Assembly (NCBI RefSeq): GCF_001577835.2
Contig: NC_029516.1
Location: forward strand, 21,077,648-21,141,647
DNA from: Coturnix japonica
Lineage: Eukaryota > Chordata > Aves > Galliformes > Phasianidae
DNA length: 64,000 nucleotides
Direction: 5' to 3'
Shown here: one piece after another, positions 14,501 through 64,000 of the stretch
Layout of the letters: each line of letters opens with the position of its first letter
How positions within the stretch are numbered: position 1 is the stretch's first letter
Translations under genes and position numbers: made by a program
The notes under the pieces: generated by a model
Databases searched by the model: none
Told to the model about the DNA's origin: nothing
Seen by the model: only the letters and a program-made list of their open reading frames with translations

Positions 14501-15880
14501 AGTTAATTCAGAGAGAAACTGCTGAAGTGTTATTTTGGCTGGATTATTAATAAGGGATCTCACAGACCGATCTTCCTTTTCCTGAATTCCTTATGCACTG
14601 GGAATAATTCAACTGTAAGCCAAAGGTAGCAGAAACAAGGAAGACAACTTTTCCTTGACTATTTTAGACATGTTTAAAGAAAAAAAACACAGGGCGTGAG
14701 ATAATTGAATGCTTTTGAAGAGCATTGTGGCTCAGGTAGTTCATTTTTTTTTCCCGTTGAACAACCAAGAATGCAAATGTTACCTCAATTAGTTTTAATC
14801 TGGCTTATAACAGACTGCATTGTCCTCAGCCAAGGCTGGAGCTCATTTGTAAACTGACACTATTTCTGTATTCCAGCTTTGGTTCACTGAAAAGACGATA
14901 CCTGCTCAAGCTCTATCTCACTGACTGTTCATGAAAAGTCCTCAGTAATAAAAGGAATGAATGGTATGTAAATAGCGCAGTGAATGTAAAATGTCACCTT
15001 TAAAAATTATCCGTCTTAGCTCTGCTTGCCTTATTTAGGTATAGAACCAAACACATCCACTGAAGAGTAACACTGTGGCACAGCACACTTCCTGAGGGGG
15101 ACTTGGTTCCAGAAAACAGGATCAAACTAACAGCCAAAGCTCACAGCTTAGCACAGTTGAAGGAAAAAGGAATCTTCACAGACTGCATTTATGCTTCCTG
15201 GTATTTTCAACTAGTTGTGTTCATCTCTACAAATCTGGCATAAAATCACTGCGTTCTGGGAAGCATCCATGTCCATTCTGGTGTAAGGAGGGATGAATGG
15301 ATGTGAAGATGCACTCCACCCTGATTCAATACTAATGAAATGAAATTGGCAGAGCTTAAGTAGGATTATGCAGGCAGCCCCAGTGATAAGCACTATCTAG
15401 AGTTTATGGATTTTCTCAAATCATGTTTCCAGTGCTTGAGAAGCAGACTTTTCTTTGGCCTCACAGCAGTTCAGTTTTGCTCATTAAATGCATTTCTTTC
15501 CTCTTTTCCAGTTTTCACTAGCAGCCATTCTATCAGTTTTTATGCAACATGGGTGGAAGACACTTTTCCTCTGCTAGTGAAGATACAATTCTCAGGGTAT
15601 TTTCTTGTGATTTCCATGCGGGTGGCACTGCAAAACAGGGGCAGTTCTCTCTTCTCTCCTCAGAGTTTTCTACTGCGTGGGGATGGGGCACCGGGTTGCA
15701 AATTGTCACATTCAAGTTTGATTTCAGCCAAGTTTCATTTCTGACGTAACAGTGCTGAAATCTTGTGAAATGTCTGTTAAAGCTTGGAAAAAAAAATAAA
15801 GAAAAAAACCCTATGAAAAAAGCCACAGCTGTTTTGTGAGCTGATTTGTCACTCTGGGCCAAAATACCACAGGAGGTTTT
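8521..15880. other. Intergenic, nothing recognised
   Basis: AT-rich DNA with a T-run at 12406-12424 and an AT-rich low-complexity block at 14298-14395. An octamer motif (ATGCAAAT, 14771-14778) lies near a homeodomain-type CAATTAG. Open frames at 15406-15862 on both strands show no known domain. Confidence 0.55.
14298..14395. repeat. AT-rich low-complexity block
   Basis: TTATTTATATATAAATAAAT and later TTATTATTATTATTATACTC give an imprecise TTA/TTTA microsatellite. Confidence 0.8.
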
Positions 15881-16229
15881 GGTGTATTTCAGCTGGCTTA
15901 AGGCAATTGCTCAAAATCTCCCCTCTCCCCTGCAGAAGGGAGGCAGCCCCAGGCCTGGCAAATTTGGACTTCCAGGAGGGGCAGGGAGGGCGTTTTGGGG
16001 ATGCACCTTCTGGGGTTGGCCTGGCAGCCTGAGAGCCAGACCGGCCCAGGCGGGCAGCAATCTGCCCAGTGAAACCCAAGCTCTTTCCCACGGAACATTT
16101 GGACGCGCTCCGAACTGCCACTTCCACTTTGGCCCCAGGTAGGTTTCCACAGCGCGTGGACTCAGTGACAACTCCGTTACTCCTCTGCTGCCTTATCGCT
16201 TGGGCGCACAGCACTCCCCAACCTGACGA
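15881..16229. other. GC-rich shoulder upstream of the promoter
   Basis: The stretch is GC-rich but less CpG-dense than the island. Overlapping open frames on both strands look like composition effects. A donor-like GGCCCCAG/GTAGGT at about 16130-16143 could end an alternative 5' exon, with no other support. Confidence 0.35.
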
Positions 16230-16389
16230 ACCCCCTTCCCGTTGCCCTGCCCGCTCTCAGGGCCTCCTGCCGCGCTCCCCAAGCGCTCCGCACCCGGCGG
16301 CGGCGCTAGGACCCTGCGGGCGCAGGAACGGGTGGGCGCACATGCGCCGTGGCGCTGGCTCGGCGGAGCGCTGCGGGCGGGGACGGAGT

Positions 16390-16492
16390 GTTGTGGGGTG
16401 AGCGGCGGGAGCTTCCCGGCAGCGCCCGGCGTGGATGGGCGCCGCGGCTCCGAGCTGCGCTGCCCGGCCCCGATGAGTCCTCGCCGGAGCAA
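16390..16492 (+). other. TSPAN12: TSPAN12 exon 1, 5'UTR (start approximate)
   Basis: A consensus donor (GAGCAA then GTGAGT) follows position 16492 and pairs with the acceptor at 16850-16851. The exon start is not visible; it is placed just downstream of a GC box at 16374-16383 in a region with no TATA box, so the start may be diffuse. The exon contains ATG triplets at 16435 and 16473 that precede the real start codon. Confidence 0.6.
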
Positions 16493-57415
<40,923 letters not shown>

Positions 57416-57456
57416 GTGATACAATTAATCTAAAAAGTTACCAGGGTTTTAATTGT

Positions 57457-57481
57457 GTTTTTTGTTTGTTTGTTTGTTTTA
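57457..57481. repeat. TTTG microsatellite in the TSPAN12 3'UTR
   Basis: About five TTTG units, 40 nt after the stop codon. It is expected to vary in length between individuals. Confidence 0.85.
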
Positions 57482-58271
57482 AATTTTTTATTCTGTTCTA
57501 TTAAGTATGCAAAATCGACCAGTTTTCCTGTGCTTCCAATACCAGTTAATGATTGATAAAGAGGCCTCTGTAGTAAGACAAATAAGCAACTGTCTGCCTT
57601 TCAGCCTCTTAAAAGAGCCATGAAACAGAATTAGTTTTGTTTTCTTGTTTGTTTGTTTTTAAGGCATTCATTCACAGGGCACAGTAACAGTAACTTATTG
57701 TTACAAGATGTGTAAAATACTGATGCATTCACACGTAGATGGACAGAACCTCTAAGGAAGCATCAAGATACTTGTCTTCTGAGATGACTGTGCGTTGGAC
57801 AAACAAAATGTGACTTTACTGAAATTGACTTGTGCATTTTTAATAAGCCATTTGGAAAATATGTTAAAATAATCAGGGATCTGTGTATATAGAATTGTGT
57901 GTTTTTGTGTGTGCATGGATGACAGAACTATAATTCAAGTAAATACTTGGATTTAAAAAAAAATTGCAAAATCTGTAAAAAGGACAAGATTTTCTTTTTC
58001 TAACAAAACCTCTATCTTAGTTATTATTGTTAAAGATGATCTAAAACTTATATTTTTATGTAACTATGTGACTAATTTTTAAGTTTAAATGTATTAAAGA
58101 GGGATTAAAAGCAAAAATATGATTCTGGACAATAGACTTTAATTTTCTGAGTACTAGAGAATTCTCATTTCAAACAGTTTGTTCTGTGGACTGCTTCTTA
58201 GTAAAAAGAAAAGAACAAACCTAAGCATTCTTTCCAAAATGGGGATCAATATAGAGTAGCACATTTTTATA

Positions 58272-58277
58272 AATAAA
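58272..58277 (+). terminator. TSPAN12: Alternative proximal poly-A signal
   Basis: AATAAA is followed by the U/GU-rich TTTTATTCTGTCTGTG. Use of this site would shorten the 3'UTR by about 400 nt and drop the hairpin at 58320-58344. Confidence 0.45.
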
Positions 58278-58319
58278 TCTTTTATTCTGTCTGTGATTCC
58301 CATGGAAAGAGAAACAAAA

Positions 58320-58344
58320 GACTACAAGGGGAATGCTTGTAGTC
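58320..58344 (+). promoter_or_regulatory. TSPAN12: Perfect 9-bp stem-loop in the TSPAN12 3'UTR
   Basis: GACTACAAG (58320-58328) and CTTGTAGTC (58336-58344) pair completely around a seven-base loop. It lies just after the proximal poly-A signal, so only longer transcripts would carry it. Function unknown. Confidence 0.4.
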
Positions 58345-58688
58345 ATTCAATTCCGGATGCTATTGAAGTAATTGTAAAAGTTCATAAGGAGAAATTATAC
58401 TTTGGCTTGTACTTCATTAAGAGATCTCTAGCAGCTTAAAATGCCAACTGGAAACAGCATTAAAATGTATTTATTGAGGTGGGGAAAGTGCATTTTACTG
58501 TATTTTTATGAACAATGTTTATTTCATAGGATTATTTTTACATTCGGCCACGCTCCAGAAATATATACTTGTTCCACTGACTACAGTAGTTTGTGGCAAA
58601 TGGGTTTTTACATGCTACATTTTAGAAATACTTGCTTTGTTTTTGAAATTTGTAAAAGAAAAGAAAATCAAGGTGTGATTTGATAGAC

Positions 58689-58694
58689 AATAAA
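58689..58694 (+). terminator. TSPAN12: Main TSPAN12 poly-A signal candidate
   Basis: A canonical AATAAA is followed about 25 nt later by a GTGGGTTTTTT stretch, the usual layout of a cleavage site near 58710. Confidence 0.7.
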
Positions 58695-58710
58695 ATCACT
58701 ATTGTCTTAA

Positions 58711-59455
58711 ATTCCATAGTGGGTTTTTTATTATGAAGACAGTGCGTGAATGCTTTGGTGACATTTGGGAAGGTTTTCCTGCTAATGTGATTTAATTTGA
58801 TGCGTCTTTACCCATTCCACTTATTCTGTCATGAAGAAACTCAACTGTGAATTTTAGTTGCTTTTTTATTGTGTCTACGAAAGCTTCCAATGGATGGTGA
58901 AATTAAACTCTTCAATTGTGTGGGATGTTTGTTTTTCAGCAGTCTACCTGTGGGTGTAATTACTTCACAGGTACTGTTGCAAGCAAGATTACCTATTGCT
59001 TTTGTACCTCCCCTACAGAGATGCTAATATTTATTTTGGGAGATTAGAAAAAAGATAAAGGATAGAGCTTCCCATTTTTTTTTTTTTTTTTGCTTAAAAT
59101 GACTTTCCAAGAAATACACCTTTATGCACCTTTCAGAAATTCATATGCCCAAAATTAATGCACATGTCCAGAAGATTTCTGTGTCCCCCTCCCCTTCCAG
59201 TTAGCCAGGGTGGCATTTCTGGAGCTACAGACAAGATTCCATGTAGGAAAAAAAAAGACATGTCCAAGATAGGGTGACCTGCAGTCACTCAGTGGGTTGG
59301 GCCAGTGCTGCTTGGTTTTCATTCCTCCTCAAAACCAAAATGAACAAAATCACATCAGCCAAAAGACAGAAAGTCAAACCACAAACTGTGTGGTGGATTG
59401 CAGTTTGTTGGATTGGGATTTTGTGCATTTTTGCCCCTCAGTGTTGTGGTTGAGG
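58711..59455. other. Spacer just past TSPAN12
   Basis: AT-rich DNA with a T-run at 59075-59091 and the possible distal poly-A signal at 58902. Nothing else is recognised. Confidence 0.55.
58902..58907 (+). terminator. TSPAN12: Possible distal poly-A signal (ATTAAA)
   Basis: A variant ATTAAA is followed by GTGTGGGATGTTTGTTTTT, a good downstream GU element. It would extend the 3'UTR about 200 nt beyond the main site. Confidence 0.35.
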
Positions 59456-59795
59456 AATCATAAAATCATAGAGTCACCCAGGTTGGAAAAGACCTCCAAT
59501 ATCATCCAGTCCAACTGTTCACCTACCAGCTACATTTGTACACTAAAACAAGTCCCTCTGTAAAACATCTAAACATTTCTTTAATGCCTCCAAGGATGGG
59601 GACCATCTCTGGGCAGCCTGTTCCAGTGCCTGACCACTCTTTTGGAGGAAATTTTTTTCCAAGTGTCCAGCTTGAATCTCTCCTGGTGCAACTTGAAGCC
59701 ATTCCCTCTAGTCTTCTATTGCTAGTTACGTGGCAGAATTGCCACAACATTCTTACAGTTGCCTCTTCTTCATACTGAACAATCCGAGAGAATGG
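59456..59795 (-). mobile_element. CR1 LINE 3' part, minus strand
   Basis: AATCATAAAATCATAGAGTC and AGGTTGGAAAAGACCTCCAA are the reversed CR1 end; CTGGGCAGCCTGTTCCAGTG and CTTGAATCTCTCCTGGTGCA continue into ORF2. It is the same subfamily as 28458-29085 and is decayed beyond about 59740. Confidence 0.93.
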
Positions 59796-61340
59796 GGATA
59801 CTTCTTAGGAGGCAAAATTTGCTGTTCCTGGTCTTTGGACAAGATCTTGCTGTGTCTGCCAACAGAGCGTATAACAAGGCTTTATGGAGGAAACGTAACT
59901 GTTTTCTCTTTGTAACCGTGGATTTTGTAATAGTACTCTGTAAATCTAGGGGAAAATTATAAGGAGTGAATAGTAAAAAGAGACACTGTTGGTGACAGTG
60001 ACTACACAGTTAAATTATGATTCAAGGAGGGATTTTAAAAATAGTTTTTAAAGCTTTTACCACTAAAGCATTGTGTTTAATTCACGTGAAATGAGATTGC
60101 ATCTAAAACTGCAAAATCCAGGTATAATCTACTACATTTCTTTAAAAGCTCAGGATATCCTAAATACATCAAAATTTTTATTCATCTATTTGCATTTATT
60201 CATTACTCCCTCCTTTTCTTTGCTCCTTGTGCCTTGATACCAAGAAAATGAGTACTTGAATAGTAAATTGATACATAATACGGGCAAGTGAGAAATCAAA
60301 AACACTAGGTAATTAGGTATATCTTACAGTTCCAAATGTGGCTGTTGTTCACTCCTGACCGCTGTTCTGGCTCTCCATTTACATATCCAGTATCATTTTT
60401 GCTGTATAGTTACTGCTAATTGCTTTTCCAGAGTACCTGAACGTCCTCGGATATTTCCATGGTCAATGGCAAAATGAAACTGTTGTGGGCCCCAGATACA
60501 GGCAAGTGAGCACATTACTTCCTGAGTACCCTCCCTGTCCAAACCTTTATTATCCTGTCACTTTACTAGTCTATCCTCCTCCAGACCAATTTCCTCCTTG
60601 AATGTCACCCTTTCCCATACAGCAAGTTCAGCTCTCACTGCAAAGGAATTTAGCAGTGACTGTGTTTCTACAGTGAGTATATTTAAGCCCTCAAAAATCT
60701 TTATCCTCTGTAGACATTCTATGGGAAGGCCATCGTTCTTGTTAAAAATGTCCTGGGTTGGCTCAGCTCCTGATAAAGTTGGCTGTTATCCTTCTTATTG
60801 CTATGGTGTATGGCATCACCTGCAATGTCAGTTGCCCTCTGCAAAATGATTTGCAGTGTGTTTTTAGCTGCTTCCACGCTACAAAAGGACTTTGTTCACA
60901 CATGTGCATGTGCACTAACATTTTATCAAGGGAATTTGATATCAGTCTTGAGGTGATTTTGTCACCTAGGATATGCATCCAGACAGTGACTGGATATGTT
61001 CATTTTCTAAGAAGTAAAGACAGAGTGGTAGATTTCATATTACTGAAAAGAATTCAGTGCCCCAGTTTTCTCTGCTGCTGCTGCAGGCTGGGCATGAAAT
61101 AGCAAAGGGTTCCTTTAGCAGCTCTGTTAGCAAAGGGAGTGTGGAAGGGAAACATGGGCAGCTCCGTGGTGCAGCTCTGGCCGAGTGGTCTTGGTGACTC
61201 TTATGGTTTAGATGAGCTCAGATGTGCTTGCATGGAACTAGTATTGGGGGTCCTTGCCCCCAGATTCAGTGCTCTTTGAATCATGTTAGGAAAAGAAAAA
61301 GAAAAACAAGTTCCATGAATAAGTTATTGCAAAACTAGGT
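59796..61340. other. Intergenic spacer, nothing firm
   Basis: No repeat is recognised. An open frame at 60758-61102 has regularly spaced cysteines, but it begins with TTG and has no in-frame ATG before the cysteines except an internal one; it is treated as chance. Confidence 0.5.
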
Positions 61341-61344
61341 TGAC

Positions 61345-64000
61345 CCATTCAAGCATGCAGATGTTTTATTTAAGTACTCCTCAAATGTCTATTTATTCAG
61401 CATAACACATGTATTATGCTGCCTTCTGAAATACGATATATGACTGTCAAACAAAATTGTCAAAAACAACAGCTTCGGTTTCTTTGTATGATACACAGAA
61501 ATAATTACATTTCATGTACAGTACAGATGCATTTTACACAGTCATCAACAGTCATTCACTACCAAAACAGCATTTAAATCACCTAAAACACCAAAAGAAT
61601 GTGTATTTTCCAAATTCAAAATAACGCAATGATCTCGCATGTGGCATGTGGAGATATGAGACAAGACTAGAATTCTGCAAAATCATACTAAATTATTCCC
61701 TAAACTGCAATTTAAGAATGAAGGTACAGGTTGGTTTTGGGATGTAACTAACTGTTATGCAAGTGTATTGCTCTAGTGCAATTCTTTTAGTCCATGCAAA
61801 AAGGAGAATAAAGAGCTTTTAAGAGACACGTGAACTGATGGAGTCAATAGGTTTCTTGGGTTGTATGTAATCTGTCCCAAACTGGGTTTGGTAACTGCCT
61901 TTTAACATTATTTAACTATGTTCCTACTCAAGAAGTACCATATGGCGTTAAGCTGCTGTTGCAGATATGCTAGTGTAAAGGCAGTTTTATGTCAATAGTT
62001 CTTTTAGCACAAGGTGGGGGCCAAGCCAGTTTTTTATGAGTGACCGTGGGTAGATGGAGGATGTAAGCATAAGCTCAAGGTCTGTTCTAGCTCTCATGTT
62101 AACCCCTTTAAACTTAGGTATCCCACCAGCTTCAGCAGATATACCACAGTTTTCTAACAGGGTAAAAGACAGGCATGCAACACAGCATAGCTGACATCAG
62201 AATGACTCAAAGTGAGTGTTCTTCTGTCAGAGGACAATCTGTGCTTCTGCTATCTGTTACAATCTGAAAGAAATTTAGAAGCTCGGTTTACAGTAAATTT
62301 TTCTGATTGGAACAAAAAGTGAGTTGATAACTGCAAATTAACCAAGCATCTGAATAAGCAAACAGTAGGAAAAAAAGCATAATGTATTACATTATATGCT
62401 CCTTTTGATTGCAATTCAATTCTAATAGGTGAAGTTGTTACATTTTGGTGTATATACTGTAGCATGATAGTCCATCATCTACTCTTCAGTCTCTGTTGAC
62501 AGGTACAGAGAATTATGTGTGTGCAGTAAAAAGTGTCCTATCAGCAAGTTTCAGTTTTTAGTGGGTGTCATCTCCTAATGTAAAATTTAAGGTCAGTAGA
62601 ATGCTAACAAATACTATATTGAAATATATACTACTCAAACTATTAAATAACTGTGTTAATCATTTATTGTAATGGCCTCTAATGTACCGAGTCTTTTGAT
62701 TTATATGCATATTTTATTTTGCAGACATGCAATTATTTCTGATCCAGTGTTCTTGATGTATATATGTACGCACTGATATGCAAATATTCCATGTATATTT
62801 GATGTATAGGATGTATGGTAGTTTGTGTACATTCCTATGAAGCATTATGATACATCATCTAATGCACTCTCATGAAGAAAAGTGTCCTTTTTGTATCAGA
62901 AAGGTTTCTGCTAACACCAGTGTCTTCTAAAAATGAAGCCAAAAAACCTTAACTAAGAGAGCCTTCATAGTACCTGTTAGATCAGCCCACTGGAAAATTC
63001 CAATAGAAATCAGTCACATTTTTATAGCTTTGAGACCCAAACCATTATTTATCAGTGTTCTTAGAGAATTACATACCTTAACACAATATAAATCCTCAAA
63101 CTAATTTTAGGATTCAAGTTAGTAGATAACTGCAAGAATAATTTTTCCATTGTTTTTACTGAATGTCTTTCAGCATCTTCCACTGCAGCCAACACTCTGT
63201 ATGCTGCAGAACATCCATAGGGAAGGCTTAGAGAACAATGTTAGTTGATCTCCAAACTGCCTTTGTTCCAATCTCAATTTAAATAGGAGTGATCCTGCAA
63301 CACTACACTTGGACAAGAGGTTTGTTCTGAAAATACAGAATGAGACAAGATGTCTGCAGAACTAAGGACTACGCCTGTTCATTAGCAGCCTTGAAATCCC
63401 AAACAGCATGGTAATGTTGGAGCAGACAATGAACTGTGATAGAAACAGAGGACAGAGGACAAAAAGAACAGTGACTGAATAGCACATTTGTGGTGCACGG
63501 TTTGGCTGTAAGATTATGTAGATATTTGCCATTAGACATTTATAGTGTAGATGAAGTTGTGTAAAATACCTTAAAGAAAAACAAATCCTGATTCCTGATA
63601 CAACAGGTGTACAATGACTTATTGCAGTTGTAACAGTACCTAGGAAGCAAGATAAAACAATAGTAAATATTGAACTAACTGAACACCTTTAGTACACTAA
63701 TGAGTGTTTGAATAAGAAACACTGCATTTTTCAAAGGGAAGTTATTTGTACAACTACCATGGAACATTAACAATCAGCTTGTTGTAAGTGCACAGAAATG
63801 CCCCTTTCTACAGTAATATTTTATCATGCCTAATCTGAAAAACAACAAAAGTAAACTGAGATCACAGCTCCAAATAATTTCAGCATGCATTATGGTTGTA
63901 TTTCTTTCAGTCAGTACAAACATATTTCATTATGAGCATTTTTTCTTTTATTTATTTATTTTTTTAATAGTTTCTCAACAAGTTTGTGGTTTATTAACAG
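61345..64000 (-). other. KCND2: Possible KCND2 3'UTR, reading toward TSPAN12
   Basis: In the vertebrate gene order I recall, KCND2 (Kv4.2) lies tail-to-tail with TSPAN12. This stretch is free of CR1, AT-rich and without reading frames, as expected of a long neuronal 3'UTR. On the minus strand two AATAAA signals (61392-61397 and 61365-61370) are followed by a U-rich downstream element at about 61300-61320. No KCND2 coding sequence is in the window, so the link is inference; it could also be plain intergenic DNA. Confidence 0.35.
61365..61370 (-). terminator. Minus-strand poly-A signal candidate
   Basis: TTTATT on the + strand is AATAAA on the minus strand. A second copy is 27 bp away (61392-61397), and the minus strand then runs into a T-rich tract at about 61300-61320, the usual order for a cleavage site near 61345. 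Confidence 0.45.

Noticed and set aside
15406-15862. Frames of about 110 codons on both strands upstream of the promoter.
   Set aside because: They overlap each other on opposite strands and match nothing recognised; the minus frame is extended by a lysine/phenylalanine-rich low-complexity part.

Overview
This window is vertebrate nuclear DNA, almost certainly from a bird and most likely a galliform (chicken, quail or turkey type). It carries at least fifteen CR1 LINE pieces, many of which keep the CR1-type 3' end (short ATTCTRTG-like octamers instead of poly-A), and one damaged mariner copy whose end resembles the chicken Galluhop element. It holds one protein gene, split over a long stretch with GT-AG introns and a CpG-island promoter. 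No bacterial, phage or CRISPR features are present.

The gene is TSPAN12 (tetraspanin 12) on the + strand. A 5'UTR exon ends at 16492. Seven coding exons follow: 16923-16988, 30503-30585, 31213-31348, 45871-45945, 49360-49467, 52653-52796 and 57110-57415. They sum to 918 nt, giving a complete 305-residue protein, the same length as human TSPAN12 as I remember it. Every junction is GT-AG and in phase, and the four membrane segments and six large-loop cysteines (CCG, PPDSCC, PGC and GCG motifs) are intact. In other vertebrates TSPAN12 is a plasma-membrane co-activator of Norrin/Frizzled-4/LRP5 signalling in retinal blood vessels.

Layout: 1-15880 is upstream intergenic DNA with CR1 pieces at 1-97, 4446-4772 and 7875-8520. 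15881-16990 is the GC-rich promoter region with exons 1 and 2. 16989-57109 is mostly two very long introns (2 and 4, about 13.5 and 14.5 kb) plus shorter ones, carrying most of the CR1 copies, the mariner remnant at 37183-37850 and one tiny LTR-like fragment. 57110-58710 is the last exon with a 3'UTR of about 1.3 kb and more than one poly-A signal. 58711-61340 is a short intergenic spacer. From about 61345 to the window end the sequence is repeat-poor, with poly-A signals readable on the minus strand. From the known vertebrate gene order this may be the 3'UTR of KCND2 running toward TSPAN12; that is inference.

I found no convincing new system. The most useful second-look items are two ~97% identical direct CR1 repeats that bracket the promoter and first two exons, upstream ORFs in the 5'UTR, a stronger-looking decoy splice acceptor before exon 4, the one-ended mariner fossil, and a perfect hairpin in the 3'UTR.
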